DNA from: UBA3478 sp049596955
Lineage (GTDB): Bacteria > Bacteroidota > Bacteroidia > Flavobacteriales > Flavobacteriaceae
Assembly: GCA_049596955.1 (NCBI GenBank)
Contig: JBMYMD010000001.1
Coordinates: forward strand, 124,001-188,000
Direction: 5' to 3'
Length of the DNA stretch: 64,000 nt
A model generated the notes under the pieces. That model did no database searches and had not been told where the DNA came from. It saw only the letters and a list, made by a program, of their open reading frames with translations. Both the position numbers and the translations under genes were made by a program. Shown here one piece after another: positions 46,001-53,838 of this stretch. Numbering within the stretch: position 1 is the stretch's first letter; every line of letters starts with the position of its first letter.

Positions 46001-47087
46001 AATCAGGACGCAAACGCCCAATTCGTGTGTCTTCAATATTAGGCTCACCTAAATCTTGCAGAGCTACAATATTTCTAATGTTTTGAGTTTGTTGACTTCT
46101 GTTGGTCACCCATACTTCAAGACGTGTAATTTGAATTTGAGAATTGATAAATGGGTAATTTTCTAAGGCTCTGTCGTATTGATTTCTAAAGTATTGTGCC
46201 AAAAAGAAATGTCGATCTTCGTCATAATCAATAGGACTCAACTCAAATTCATTAACAGCTGCTCCCCCTTGCACCTGTATGGAATTATTTTGTGATTGCT
46301 GTTCTGAGAATACTGCCGTAACCGTCGTTTTACCAAATTGTAATTGGGTTTTGACCCCAAACAACCGCTCTGCCCCTTGTATCAGCGATGTGGCTAACGG
46401 CATATTCACATTACCAATTTCAATACTTTGAATGATATCGTCCTCAGTAGGCGTGTAATCCAATTTAAATATGTTTTGAAAGTCGAAACTAGCTTCAGTA
46501 TCGTAATTGGCATTGATTTGAAGTCGCTCTCCTATTTTTCCGTTAATCCCCACCCCGATTCTTTGATCAAAATCAAACGAAGTATTGGTGCGGTTACGAG
46601 GCGAAAGTGAAGGGTTGTCGTTCTTTTGCCATAAAACACCTAAATCAACTGCGATTGAACCACTTGGAATAATTTCAATTTCATTTCCTCCAAATACGGT
46701 TTCAAAGAAATCGTTGTTGATATAGAACTCTGGCAACAAGTTTCTTTGATTCTCCTGAGACCCACTAGTTCTTCCTTCAACGGCTTCTATTTTCGTTTTA
46801 AAATACGATTTGATTTGTGTTTTTTTAACCCACTCGAAGTATTGGTCTGGACTTAAAATTTTTGGAAAACCAATGATGTTTGCTCCGAGATATGACCTAA
46901 GAACATATTGATTTGACAAGGCATCATAGGTATACTTCGATTGCAATCCATCATAGGTTAGAGCAGGTAATTTACCCATTGCAGGGCCGGTTGGAATAGA
47001 ATCAGATGCAGTCTGCTCTTGCGCCGAGCTAAATGAAACTCCAAGCAAAAAGAAAACGATTACATTTTTTTTGATTCTTTGAAGCAT
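40056..47087 (-). CDS. sprA: SprA, type IX secretion outer-membrane translocon
   Basis: At 2343 residues this is the very large SprA beta-barrel. A signal peptide (IVFFLLGVSFSSAQEQ) leads into LTYDGLQSKYTYDALSNQYVLRSYLG and a long alternation of barrel strands and plug or loop segments. Examples are GERLQINANYDTEASFDFQN and SYIDDFEGAQAFLDIKGAQSW, the latter near the SprA signature. The end (TINSGFSLRYNFGE) is a final outer-membrane strand. SprA is the channel for type IX cargo and is needed for gliding. It starts 5 bases after ruvA. No frameshift or break is seen. Confidence 0.96.
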   Translation of the reverse strand: MLQRIKKNVIVFFLLGVSFSSAQEQTASDSIPTGPAMGKLPALTYDGLQSKYTYDALSNQYVLRSYLGANIIGFPKILSPDQYFEWVKKTQIKSYFKTKIEAVEGRTSGSQENQRNLLPEFYINNDFFETVFGGNEIEIIPSGSIAVDLGVLWQKNDNPSLSPRNRTNTSFDFDQRIGVGINGKIGERLQINANYDTEASFDFQNIFKLDYTPTEDDIIQSIEIGNVNMPLATSLIQGAERLFGVKTQLQFGKTTVTAVFSEQQSQNNSIQVQGGAAVNEFELSPIDYDEDRHFFLAQYFRNQYDRALENYPFINSQIQITRLEVWVTNRSQQTQNIRNIVALQDLGEPNIEDTRIGRLRPDLTDFLNPQSAVGLPQNKANKFNPENNGAPTYLTSAIRSIATVEQGFDIPSYTINQGFDYSYLENARKLEIGRDYQLNEQLGYISLRQKLSNDEVLGVAYQYTYNGEVYQVGEFANGTASIPTGDLNPSDNQNLVVKMLKSNITNVNDPIWDLMMKNIYATGAFGLTQEDFKVQIFYNDPSPRNYITPAEGSSFWPTAFTDRSLLNIFNFDRLNIYRDLQEKGDGFFDYLEGVTIDSENGLILFTKVEPFGSFLFESLRSQEEENYEDENSQSYNPNQDKFVFRDLYAKTKAASLQNAEKNRFRIKGSYKSQSGSSGIPIGAFNVARGSVRVTAGSRILQEGIDYTVDYEASTVQILDQSIQNSNLPIQISVEDNAVFGQQTRRFSGVNVDHVFNDKLRIGATWLNLSERPLTQKANFGVEPVNNTVYGFNGQFSTELPILTRIANLFPNVETEVPSKVSIRAEFAALRPNAPRIADFNGETTSYIDDFEGAQAFLDIKGAQSWSMSSAPLAYFQDGLEGSGPTDPNNLRNGYGRAKLAWYSIDPIFYTSQRPSSLNLDDISTNATRRIFIDEIFPQIDIAQGQTTVQSTLDLVYYPEEKGPYNNDPNFDQRSDDQKWGGITKALNTTNFEQANIEYIQFWLLDPYVDGITQTPGELVFNIGNISEDILKDGQKQYENGLAVQDALNNSIASSWGVVPNKQSLVYAFDADDGNRQLQDLGYDGLADASESGIYTSNSGEDPALDNYEYYLNRDGGILNRYFNFNNPEGNAPTAVSNTDRGSTTLPDVEDVDRDLTMNTVNAYFEYRIPIGPNTSINDRFVTDIRAGETQLLPNGQQLNRRWIQYKIPLSEFDSAVGGITDFRSMSFLRMYLTGFSSTTVLRFATLDLVRGDWRNYTRSLQPLVDANYQDDGTLVDVNTVNVEENANRTPIPYTLPPGVVREQINTNNTIIRQNEQSLSFRVEQLEPGDARGVFKNVNLDLRQYKRLKMFMHAESIFENDYLAEDLPIVSFVRLGTDFVENYYQVELPLKFSNYSSVTAEEIWPNENDLDINFDDLKRIKSQAIANQTLNELRYFENIEGEWIEVNANQSRTLGTMRIGIKGNPSLGSIRALMIGVLNQDDQYARAEVWFNELRLAGFDNDGGWAAIAAMDANMADLANVTASWNTSTSGFGGINQAPNQRARADMNRYDVVSSLDAGKLLPSKWNVRIPLNYGFSKSLVTPEFDPVYEDLKLSDRIAAAATTEEAEQIRKQAEDYTLNRTVSLNGLRKERGPEAKANFFDIENFTFNFAHSKTNHRDFEIEDLIDENINASVSYSHSFKPITIAPLAKNDSILKSEYWKWLKEVNLNLLPSSVSFRSNWIRSFNQQRYRQVLEPGVDALALPLLQQRNYQFNWQYSLNYNIAKSLKVNFSANQNSIVRNYFRTDDSVNAEEINEDAQIWDGFFDLGEPNRYSQQMQLNYQLPFDKIPFLKFMSAQYTYTSNFDWQRGGEALRQFAGSEINSVQNANTQSLVINANFQGLYQFLGLNRGAKKGVGKTFKDALTALKRASISFTENKGKYIPGYTQSIGLWGTVEPSLGFVFGSQQDVRFEAARNGYLTTFQEFNAQYLDNTNTQATLAATIQPSRSLTIDLAADRRFNSSYAERFQIDTAADGTFNYVNLLGNENGNFSITSSMIRTAFSESNTAEDSALFQQFKENRLAIANRLAANLSDGTIERDEDGFPSRYGKTSQDVLFHSFFATYTGADTQSSDLSTFKSLPIPNWTLKYTGLMNSDWFKEKFQRFSLTHAYRSAFSINSFQTNLSRNDGLYNIENQDIKPELIMNNVVLNDQFNPLIRVDFEMKNSLSVLAEVKKDRAYSLSFDNNLLTQISGTELTLGLGYRLKDLQFSSMVGESRRVFQGDLNIKADISIRDNITILRSITSDNRQITSGQRLFSTRISADYALTKNINALFFYDQNFSKFKVSTAFPQQTINSGFSLRYNFGE

Positions 47088-47092
47088 AGACC

Positions 47093-47677
47093 CTAAAGAC
47101 GATTTAAAGCTTGTTTTATCAATTGCTCAACAGACATTTCGGCGTCTGTCTTTAGCAATGTGTCGATGATTTTTTCAGAAGATTTTTTGTTGTAGCCTAA
47201 AACTTCTAAAGCCGCAATGGCCTCGTCTTTTTGCTGCAGTGCAGCACCTATACCCACAAAGTTTTCACTGATTTCTACCTTGCTGATTTTATCTTTTAAA
47301 TCAATAATTACACGCTGGGCTGTTTTTAATCCAATTCCCTTAACGCTTTGTATTTTCTTTACATCCTCTTGAGCAATTGCTGTTCCTATCTCATCTGGAT
47401 TTAACGAAGACAACATGGTTCGAGCGGTTGAAGCTCCAATTCCATTTACACTGATCAAAAGTTTAAAGATTTCTCGTTCGCTAGTATCAAAAAATCCGTA
47501 TAAGGTATGGCTGTCTTCTTTAATTTGAAGATAGGTGTGAATTTGAACCGATTCTTCATTGGGAATTAATCCATAGGTGTGTAATGATATGTCTACGTGG
47601 TACCCAACTCCATTGCATTCCACGATGATATGTGTGGGATTCTTTTCGATCAATCTTCCTCTTAAAAATGTAATCAT
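47093..47677 (-). CDS. ruvA: Holliday junction DNA helicase subunit RuvA
   Basis: The 194-residue protein has the N-terminal OB domain (MITFLRGRLIEKNPTHIIVECNGVGYHVDI), helix-hairpin-helix motifs (LLISVNGIGASTARTMLS; IQSVKGIGLKTAQRVIIDL) and a C-terminal RuvB-binding domain (AIAALEVLGYNKKSSEKII). It overlaps the maeB stop by 4 bases. ruvB is 5 kb upstream in the same orientation. Confidence 0.97.
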   Translation of the reverse strand: MITFLRGRLIEKNPTHIIVECNGVGYHVDISLHTYGLIPNEESVQIHTYLQIKEDSHTLYGFFDTSEREIFKLLISVNGIGASTARTMLSSLNPDEIGTAIAQEDVKKIQSVKGIGLKTAQRVIIDLKDKISKVEISENFVGIGAALQQKDEAIAALEVLGYNKKSSEKIIDTLLKTDAEMSVEQLIKQALNRL

Positions 47678-49947
47678 GCTTTGGTTTGTTTTTGGGCATC
47701 GACGACTGCGAAAGTGGCCATGTTTACAATTTCATCTACACTCGCCCTGAGTTGCAAAATGTGAACGGGATGATTCAAGCCCAGCATGATTGGCCCAATA
47801 GATTTAACCCCATGTAATTCTTTCATCAATTTATAGGTAATATTAGCCGCATCGAGGTTCGGAAAAATAAGAGTATTCACTTTTTTACCCGTCAGTTTTG
47901 AAAAAGGAAAATCATTTGCAGTCATTTCTGGGTTAAGTGCAAAATCAGATTGTACTTCTCCATCGATGTCAATTTCAGGATAATACTTGTGCATCATTTG
48001 AACGGCCTGACTAACTTTAACTGCCTGTGCTTTTTTAGAAGACCCAAAATTCGAATGCGACAGCATAGCAATTGTAGGCTTGTAACCGAGGTCTTTAACC
48101 GCATTAGCTGTCATTAATGCTATTTCAGCGAGTTCTTCAGCTGTTGGATCTACATTAATAGCCGTATCCGCCAAAAACAATGGTCCTCTGCTGGTTAACA
48201 TGACATTCATAGTCGCCGCCTTTTGAACACCCTCTGCCGTTCCTATAACCTCAAAAACCGGACGTAATACCATGGGGAATGCCCTGGAATATCCTGAAAT
48301 CATTGCGTCAGCAGCACCGGTTCTCACCATCATCGAAGCAAAATAATTGCGTTGAATCATAATGGACTTCGCGTGATATTTCGTCAAGCCTTTGCGTTTG
48401 TTGGTCTGCATCAACAACTCTGCAAATTCGTGTCGCTTGGCTCGCTCGTTGTCACTACTCGGATCAATAATTTCAATATCCGCATCAAACTCAATTTCTT
48501 CTTTGAGACTTAAAATCACTTCGAGATCACCGAGTAAGATAGGGGTAGCTATATTTTCGTCGTGTACGTATTGAGCTGCCTTAAGCACATCAATCTGATC
48601 GGCTTCTGCAAACACAACCCGTTTAGGATTTTTCTTAGCAATGGCTTGCATCGAACGAACAAACTTGTCATCATTACCAGATCGGACAATTAATTGCTCT
48701 TCATAACGCTCCCAATCTTTGATTTCTTTGCGTGCCACTCCAGAATCAATAGCAGCCTTTGCAACAGCAATAGGTATTTTACTAATCAATCTAGGGTCAA
48801 ACGGTTTGGGGATGATATAGTCTTTTCCAAAGGTGAGCTTGGTGATGTCATATGTTATATTCACCTGTTCAGGGACCGGTTCCTTGGCCAAATCAGCCAA
48901 TGCCCTTACAGCTGCCATTTTCATGGCTTCATTGATTTTGCGTGCACGCACATCTAGGGCTCCTCTAAAAATAAATGGAAAACCTAAAACATTGTTGACC
49001 TGATTTGGGTGATCAGATCGGCCAGTAGCCATGATGATATCTTCCCTTGTTTGAATAGCTAAATCATAGGCAATTTCTGGATCTGGGTTGGCCATGGCAA
49101 ATACAATAGGATTAGCGGCCATTGTTTTGAGCATTTCGGGAGTGACAATATCAGCAATAGACAATCCGATAAAAACATCTGCACCGACTAAGGCCTCTTC
49201 TAAAGTATCTATTTTACGATCAGAAGCGAACTCTAGTTTTTGACTCGTTAAATTTGATCTGTCTTTTCGAATCACACCCTTACTATCTAGCATTACAATG
49301 TGCTCTGATTTAGCACCAAACGCTTTGTAGAGTCGTGTACAGGAAACTGCAGCCGCTCCAGCTCCACTAACCACAATTTTAACCTCGTCTATTTTTTTAT
49401 CTGCTAATTCTATCGCATTTAAAAGTGCCGCTGCAGAAATTATTGCCGTTCCGTGTTGATCGTCATGCATAACAGGGATATCGAGCTCTTCAATAAGACG
49501 CTGTTCTATTTCGAAGGCCTCAGGCGCTTTAATATCCTCTAGATTGATTCCCCCAAAAGAAGGAGCGATTCGCTTAACTGTTTCAACAAATTCGTCAACG
49601 TTTTTAGTATCTAATTCGATGTCGATTCCATCGATATCTGCAAATATTTTGAAGAGCAGACACTTACCTTCCATTACGGGTTTGGCCGCCAAAGGACCGA
49701 TATCGCCCAAGCCTAAAACCGCAGTACCGTTGGAAATGACCGCAACAATATTTCCTTTTGAGGTGTATTTATAAACGTCATCTGCCTCAGCTTCTATCCT
49801 TAAGCAGGGTTCCGCAACCCCAGGAGAATAAGCCAGCGCTAAATCTCTTTGGGTTTGGTAGGGTTTGGTGGGGATGATAGCAATTTTTCCTGGAGAAGGC
49901 TTTGCGTGATAAACTAAAGCCTCTCTTTTTTGCTTTGAATTGCTCAT
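47674..49947 (-). CDS. maeB: NADP-dependent malic enzyme with C-terminal phosphotransacetylase-like domain
   Basis: This 757-residue enzyme decarboxylates malate to pyruvate. Residues 1-430 are the malic domain: LALAYSPGVAEPCL, the metal site in SFGGINLEDIKAPEAFEIEQRL, DDQHGTAI, and the nucleotide-binding VVSGAGAAAVSC. Residues about 440-757 are a PTA-like domain (NPKRVVFAEADQIDVLKAAQ; GAADAMISGYSR; LADTAINVDPTAEELAEIA), usually regulatory. It opens the maeB-ruvA-sprA run. Confidence 0.95.
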   Translation of the reverse strand: MSNSKQKREALVYHAKPSPGKIAIIPTKPYQTQRDLALAYSPGVAEPCLRIEAEADDVYKYTSKGNIVAVISNGTAVLGLGDIGPLAAKPVMEGKCLLFKIFADIDGIDIELDTKNVDEFVETVKRIAPSFGGINLEDIKAPEAFEIEQRLIEELDIPVMHDDQHGTAIISAAALLNAIELADKKIDEVKIVVSGAGAAAVSCTRLYKAFGAKSEHIVMLDSKGVIRKDRSNLTSQKLEFASDRKIDTLEEALVGADVFIGLSIADIVTPEMLKTMAANPIVFAMANPDPEIAYDLAIQTREDIIMATGRSDHPNQVNNVLGFPFIFRGALDVRARKINEAMKMAAVRALADLAKEPVPEQVNITYDITKLTFGKDYIIPKPFDPRLISKIPIAVAKAAIDSGVARKEIKDWERYEEQLIVRSGNDDKFVRSMQAIAKKNPKRVVFAEADQIDVLKAAQYVHDENIATPILLGDLEVILSLKEEIEFDADIEIIDPSSDNERAKRHEFAELLMQTNKRKGLTKYHAKSIMIQRNYFASMMVRTGAADAMISGYSRAFPMVLRPVFEVIGTAEGVQKAATMNVMLTSRGPLFLADTAINVDPTAEELAEIALMTANAVKDLGYKPTIAMLSHSNFGSSKKAQAVKVSQAVQMMHKYYPEIDIDGEVQSDFALNPEMTANDFPFSKLTGKKVNTLIFPNLDAANITYKLMKELHGVKSIGPIMLGLNHPVHILQLRASVDEIVNMATFAVVDAQKQTKA

Positions 49948-50012
49948 AAACCTAGAATTTTCAATTAAAATTAATTCTTTTGAATCTATTCTATGGAATG
50001 AATCTCAATTAA

Positions 50013-51731
50013 TTACCAAAAAAAACCAACAACAATAACGGTGATCACACCTAAGATAATAGCCAGAATTCTATAATTCTGATACCAAGGAAGTGACTTT
50101 AATTCTGCTGTCTCTTGATCGTAAATGGCTTTTTTGTAGGTGAAATTTGCAACTACCTCTGCATCCGGTGCAGCCGATGCAAGACTCACAACGATATGAA
50201 TCAGCACACTGATGGCGAACAACAGATTCGCTTTGGCTAAGAAGTGTAATTCATTGATGTATGTACTCCATCCAAATGACATAGAGAGAATCATAAATAC
50301 TGCAAAAATCCCTCCTCCTATGAGACTAAAAAAAGCACCATGGCGGTTTGCTTTTTTCCAAAAAAGACCTAAAACAAAAGCCGAAACCACTGGAGGCGAT
50401 GTAAATGCAATAACTAATTGTAAGTATCCCCACAAGGAGTCACTTACTTGTTCGATATAAGGTACCCAAGCAGAAGCCAAAATAACAAGAATAAGTGTAG
50501 ACAACTGACCTACTCGCACCAAACGTTGGCTGCTCAAATCAGGCTTGATTTGTTTGACAAAATCCATAGTGATTAGCGTTGAAGCTGAATTAAAGGTTGC
50601 AGATACCGAAGACATCATTGCTGCGAGTAATCCAGCTACTACCAAGCCCAAAATTCCACTTGGCAACAATTGAAACAACAAGACTGGATAGGTCAAATTC
50701 GGGCAGTCACTTAAATTTTCACAAACCCCGTTAGCGGTCATATATCCAAGTTCACTAATGTCAAGGGTATTAAATAACAGCAGTGCTAGTACACCAGGTA
50801 CAATCATAATGAAAATTACTGGGAGCTTTAAAAATCCTGCAAATAAGGCGCCCCAACGACCGTGATTTAAATCTTTAGCCCCTAAGACACGCTGAACCAT
50901 AAATTGGTTATTGGCCCAGAAATAAAAGCCCAATAATGCTACTCCTGAAATTAAACCCCACCATGGCATAAATTCGTCATTACTAGGACGTACGACACTA
51001 AAGACCTCATTCGCAGTGGTGGGAATGTATTTTCTATTTGCTGCTCTCTCACCAAAATCAACTCCTCCAGCTGCTAATAATTCATCTAAAGAACTCATCA
51101 TAGTACTCCATCCTCCACCGAGCTGATCAAAAGCAAAATAGGTAATCAAGCAAGAGCCAATAATCAATAAAACAGCCTGAATGACTTCAGTTTGAATCAC
51201 TGAATTGAGACCTCCTGGTATGGTGTAGGCGGCAGCGGCTATGGCCAATAATATGATAATGGTTGTCGATGAAACCTCGGGAAAAAGTAACTTCAATACG
51301 ATTGATCCCACGTAAAGTGCAGCTGCTGTATCGACCATCACATTCCCAATAATGGTGATCAATGAGAAGTAATACCTTGAACGCTTGTCATAACGTTTCT
51401 GTAAAAATTCTGGCATGGTATACACCCCAGATTTTAAATAAAAGGGTAAAAAGAATATCGCAAAAATGATAAGAATCACAACGGCATACCACTCGTAGTT
51501 GTACACATTGATATTGGTTTGAAATCCATCAGAGGCTAACCCCACGAGAGTTGAACTGGAAATATTTGCTGAGAATAATGCTATTCCCACTATAGGCCAA
51601 CTCATCGTTCGTCCTCCTAGAAAATAATCTTCTGAACTTGAGCGTTTGGATTTAGAAATACCGTACACAATTATACCTATGAGGTATAAAAAAATGACGA
51701 TTAAATCGAGATTTTGCAATTGATTCATCAT
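50013..51731 (-). CDS. Sodium:solute symporter (SSS/SGLT type)
   Basis: The 572-residue protein has about 14 helices. SSS marks are SSEDYFLGGRTMSWPIVGIALFSANISSSTLVGLASDG near the N-terminus, YTIPGGLNSVIQTEVIQAVLL, and GLLAAMMSSVSATFNSASTLITMD. The SGLT-like pattern (FWANNQFMVQRVLGAKD) suggests sugar or inositol-type uptake driven by Na+. The substrate is not certain. It lies 29 bases after queG. Confidence 0.92.
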   Translation of the reverse strand: MMNQLQNLDLIVIFLYLIGIIVYGISKSKRSSSEDYFLGGRTMSWPIVGIALFSANISSSTLVGLASDGFQTNINVYNYEWYAVVILIIFAIFFLPFYLKSGVYTMPEFLQKRYDKRSRYYFSLITIIGNVMVDTAAALYVGSIVLKLLFPEVSSTTIIILLAIAAAAYTIPGGLNSVIQTEVIQAVLLIIGSCLITYFAFDQLGGGWSTMMSSLDELLAAGGVDFGERAANRKYIPTTANEVFSVVRPSNDEFMPWWGLISGVALLGFYFWANNQFMVQRVLGAKDLNHGRWGALFAGFLKLPVIFIMIVPGVLALLLFNTLDISELGYMTANGVCENLSDCPNLTYPVLLFQLLPSGILGLVVAGLLAAMMSSVSATFNSASTLITMDFVKQIKPDLSSQRLVRVGQLSTLILVILASAWVPYIEQVSDSLWGYLQLVIAFTSPPVVSAFVLGLFWKKANRHGAFFSLIGGGIFAVFMILSMSFGWSTYINELHFLAKANLLFAISVLIHIVVSLASAAPDAEVVANFTYKKAIYDQETAELKSLPWYQNYRILAIILGVITVIVVGFFW

Positions 51732-51760
51732 TAGTTAAGTTTAGTTGAAGTGCAAGATAA

Positions 51761-52696
51761 TTACTTTTGTGTACTGACAAAATCAATATTGCGTTTTATA
51801 CCTTGGTATTTTGTACGCTGAATAGCCGACTCTTTGAAGAGTCTTCCAAAGGTGGCTTCAGTGAGATCATGCCAGTCAGCTTTTTCGAAAGATTTTAAAG
51901 TTTCAGGTAATTCAAACAGCTTTTGTCCATGGGGTTTTGAAAACTTGTTCCAAGGACAAACATCTTGGCATACGTCACAGCCGAAAATCCAATCTTCAAA
52001 TTGATTTTTGTACGCCTGTGGAATCTCTTCTTTTAACTCTATGGTGAAATACGATATGCATTTGCTGCCGTCGAGTTTGTAGGGCTCTATGATCGCTTGA
52101 GTTGGACAAGCATCAATACAGGCTGTGCATGAACCACAGTGGTCTGTCGTTGGCGAATCTGCTTCGAGCTCTAAATCGATAATAAGTTCTGCAATAAAGA
52201 AATAAGATCCCGTTTGTTTTTGAATTAAGTTGGTGTTTTTACCAACCCAGCCTAAACCCGAACGCTCTGCCCAAGCCTTTTCTAAGATAGGTGCCGAGTC
52301 TACAAAAACACGGCCGTGTACCTCGCCGATTTCACGCTGAATTTCGTGAAGTAGTTCATAAAGCAAATCTTTAATCACCTTGTGATAATCTTTACCGTAT
52401 GCGTACTTTGAAATCTTATATGAATCTGTGGCAATTCTATTTTCCTCGGAGGGATAATAATTATAGAGTAGACTTACAACCGATTTTGCACCGTCAACCA
52501 AAAGGCGCGGATCAAGGCGTTTGTCAAAATTGCGTTCCATATAAGACATCTCTCCGTGGTGCCCTTGCTTTAGCCACTTTTCAAGTCTCGGAGCCTGATC
52601 TTCTAAAAAATCAGCCTTTGAAATTCCACAGGCCATAAAACCCAAATTCTTGGCCTTCTCTTTTATTAGAGACGCGTATTTTGCTCCTTGATTCAA
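51761..52696 (-). CDS. queG: Epoxyqueuosine reductase QueG
   Basis: At 311 residues it is full length. A cobalamin-dependent reductase domain (ADFLEDQAPRLEKWLKQGHHGEMSYMERN) precedes two 4Fe-4S sites: CGSCTACIDACPTQAI, with the fourth Cys of each cluster in KCISY and FGCDVCQDVCPWN. It performs the last step of queuosine synthesis in tRNA. It lies 4 bases after ruvB. Confidence 0.96.
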   Translation of the reverse strand: MNQGAKYASLIKEKAKNLGFMACGISKADFLEDQAPRLEKWLKQGHHGEMSYMERNFDKRLDPRLLVDGAKSVVSLLYNYYPSEENRIATDSYKISKYAYGKDYHKVIKDLLYELLHEIQREIGEVHGRVFVDSAPILEKAWAERSGLGWVGKNTNLIQKQTGSYFFIAELIIDLELEADSPTTDHCGSCTACIDACPTQAIIEPYKLDGSKCISYFTIELKEEIPQAYKNQFEDWIFGCDVCQDVCPWNKFSKPHGQKLFELPETLKSFEKADWHDLTEATFGRLFKESAIQRTKYQGIKRNIDFVSTQK

Positions 52697-52700
52697 TGTT

Positions 52701-53732
52701 TTATTCGTTGTTAAATAAATCCATAGCGTTGGATGGTCGGCTTCGCCCTAGGTGCTTATAAGCCGCTTCGGTCGCTTCTCGACCTCGCTGGGTGCGAACA
52801 ATAAACCCCTCTTGAATAAGAAAAGGTTCGTAAACTTCTTCTATAGTTTCAGGACTTTCTGAAACAGCGGTTGCCAAAGTATTAATTCCTACGGGGCCTC
52901 CTTTAAATTTGTCAATAAGGGTGGATAAGATCCTATTGTCCATATCGTCTAAACCATGGGTGTCTACATTCAAGGCATTCAATCCGTATTGTGCAATTTT
53001 AATATCAATATTACCATCTCCTTTAATTTGGGCAAAATCTCGCACTCTTCTCAATAAGGCATTACAAATTCTAGGGGTTCCCCTACTTCTTCCTGCAATT
53101 TCAATAGCAGCCTCTTCGCCTATTGGCACATTCAATATTCCTGCAGATCGTTGTACGATATGAGACAATAATGGTGTGGAATAATAGGAGAGACGACATT
53201 GTATACCAAAGCGAGCTCTCATTGGGGCAGTGAGTAGACCAGATCTAGTAGTTGCACCGACAAGAGTAAAGGGTTTTAGATTGATCTGAACCGTTCGTGC
53301 ATTAGGACCAGATTCAATCATAATATCGATTTTGAAATCTTCCATTGCCGAATAGAGGTATTCCTCTACTACAGGAGATAAGCGATGTATCTCGTCAATG
53401 AATAGCACATCTCGCTCTTCTAAATTGGTCAACAAACCAGCCAGATCTCCAGGTTTATCTAGGACAGGCCCAGAGGTGATTTTAATGGCTGCATCGAGTT
53501 CATTGGCTAAGATGTTGGCAAGTGTGGTTTTTCCTAGACCCGGTGGTCCGTGTAAAAGAGTGTGATCTAGCGCCTCACCTCTCAAATTAGCGGCCTCTAC
53601 AAAGACTTTTAAGTTTTCAAGAATAGCGTCTTGGCCTGTGAAGTCATCAAAGCCTTTAGGACGCAATACCTTTTCGACTTCGTGATCTTCAGACTCAAAA
53701 TGAGCTCCACTGGCATCTAAATGACTGTTCAT
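52701..53732 (-). CDS. ruvB: Holliday junction branch migration ATPase RuvB
   Basis: I take the ATG at 53732 (MNSHLDASGAHFESED), giving 343 residues; an in-frame ATG at 53774 would add 14 residues and start in the terminator region. Seen are LRPKGFDDFTGQ, Walker A HGPPGLGKTTLAN, Walker B VLFIDEIHRLSPVVEEYLYSAMEDF, sensor GATTRSGLLTAPMRARFG, and the winged-helix end EPFLIQEGFIVRTQRGREAT. It drives branch migration with RuvA. Confidence 0.96.
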   Translation of the reverse strand: MNSHLDASGAHFESEDHEVEKVLRPKGFDDFTGQDAILENLKVFVEAANLRGEALDHTLLHGPPGLGKTTLANILANELDAAIKITSGPVLDKPGDLAGLLTNLEERDVLFIDEIHRLSPVVEEYLYSAMEDFKIDIMIESGPNARTVQINLKPFTLVGATTRSGLLTAPMRARFGIQCRLSYYSTPLLSHIVQRSAGILNVPIGEEAAIEIAGRSRGTPRICNALLRRVRDFAQIKGDGNIDIKIAQYGLNALNVDTHGLDDMDNRILSTLIDKFKGGPVGINTLATAVSESPETIEEVYEPFLIQEGFIVRTQRGREATEAAYKHLGRSRPSNAMDLFNNE

Positions 53733-53785
53733 GTTCTGCTTAGTTCTTGAGCTATAAAAATAACCAATATTCATCTATTGAGCTC

Positions 53786-53822
53786 AGCAAAAAAAAGGCC
53801 TTTCAATGAAAGGCCTTTAAAT
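53786..53822 (-). terminator. Strong terminator after cytochrome oxidase subunit I
   Basis: AAAGGCCTTT is repeated as an inverted pair around CAATG (53794-53818), giving a 10-bp stem. A run of T follows on the minus strand. It ends the actA-F/ctaCD operon and insulates ruvB. Confidence 0.85.
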
Positions 53823-53838
53823 TTTATAAGGTTTGAGC

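Noticed and set aside
46428..46610. Several short plus-strand frames inside sprA (43059, 44940, 46428)
   Set aside because: They are shadows of a single uninterrupted 2343-codon gene.
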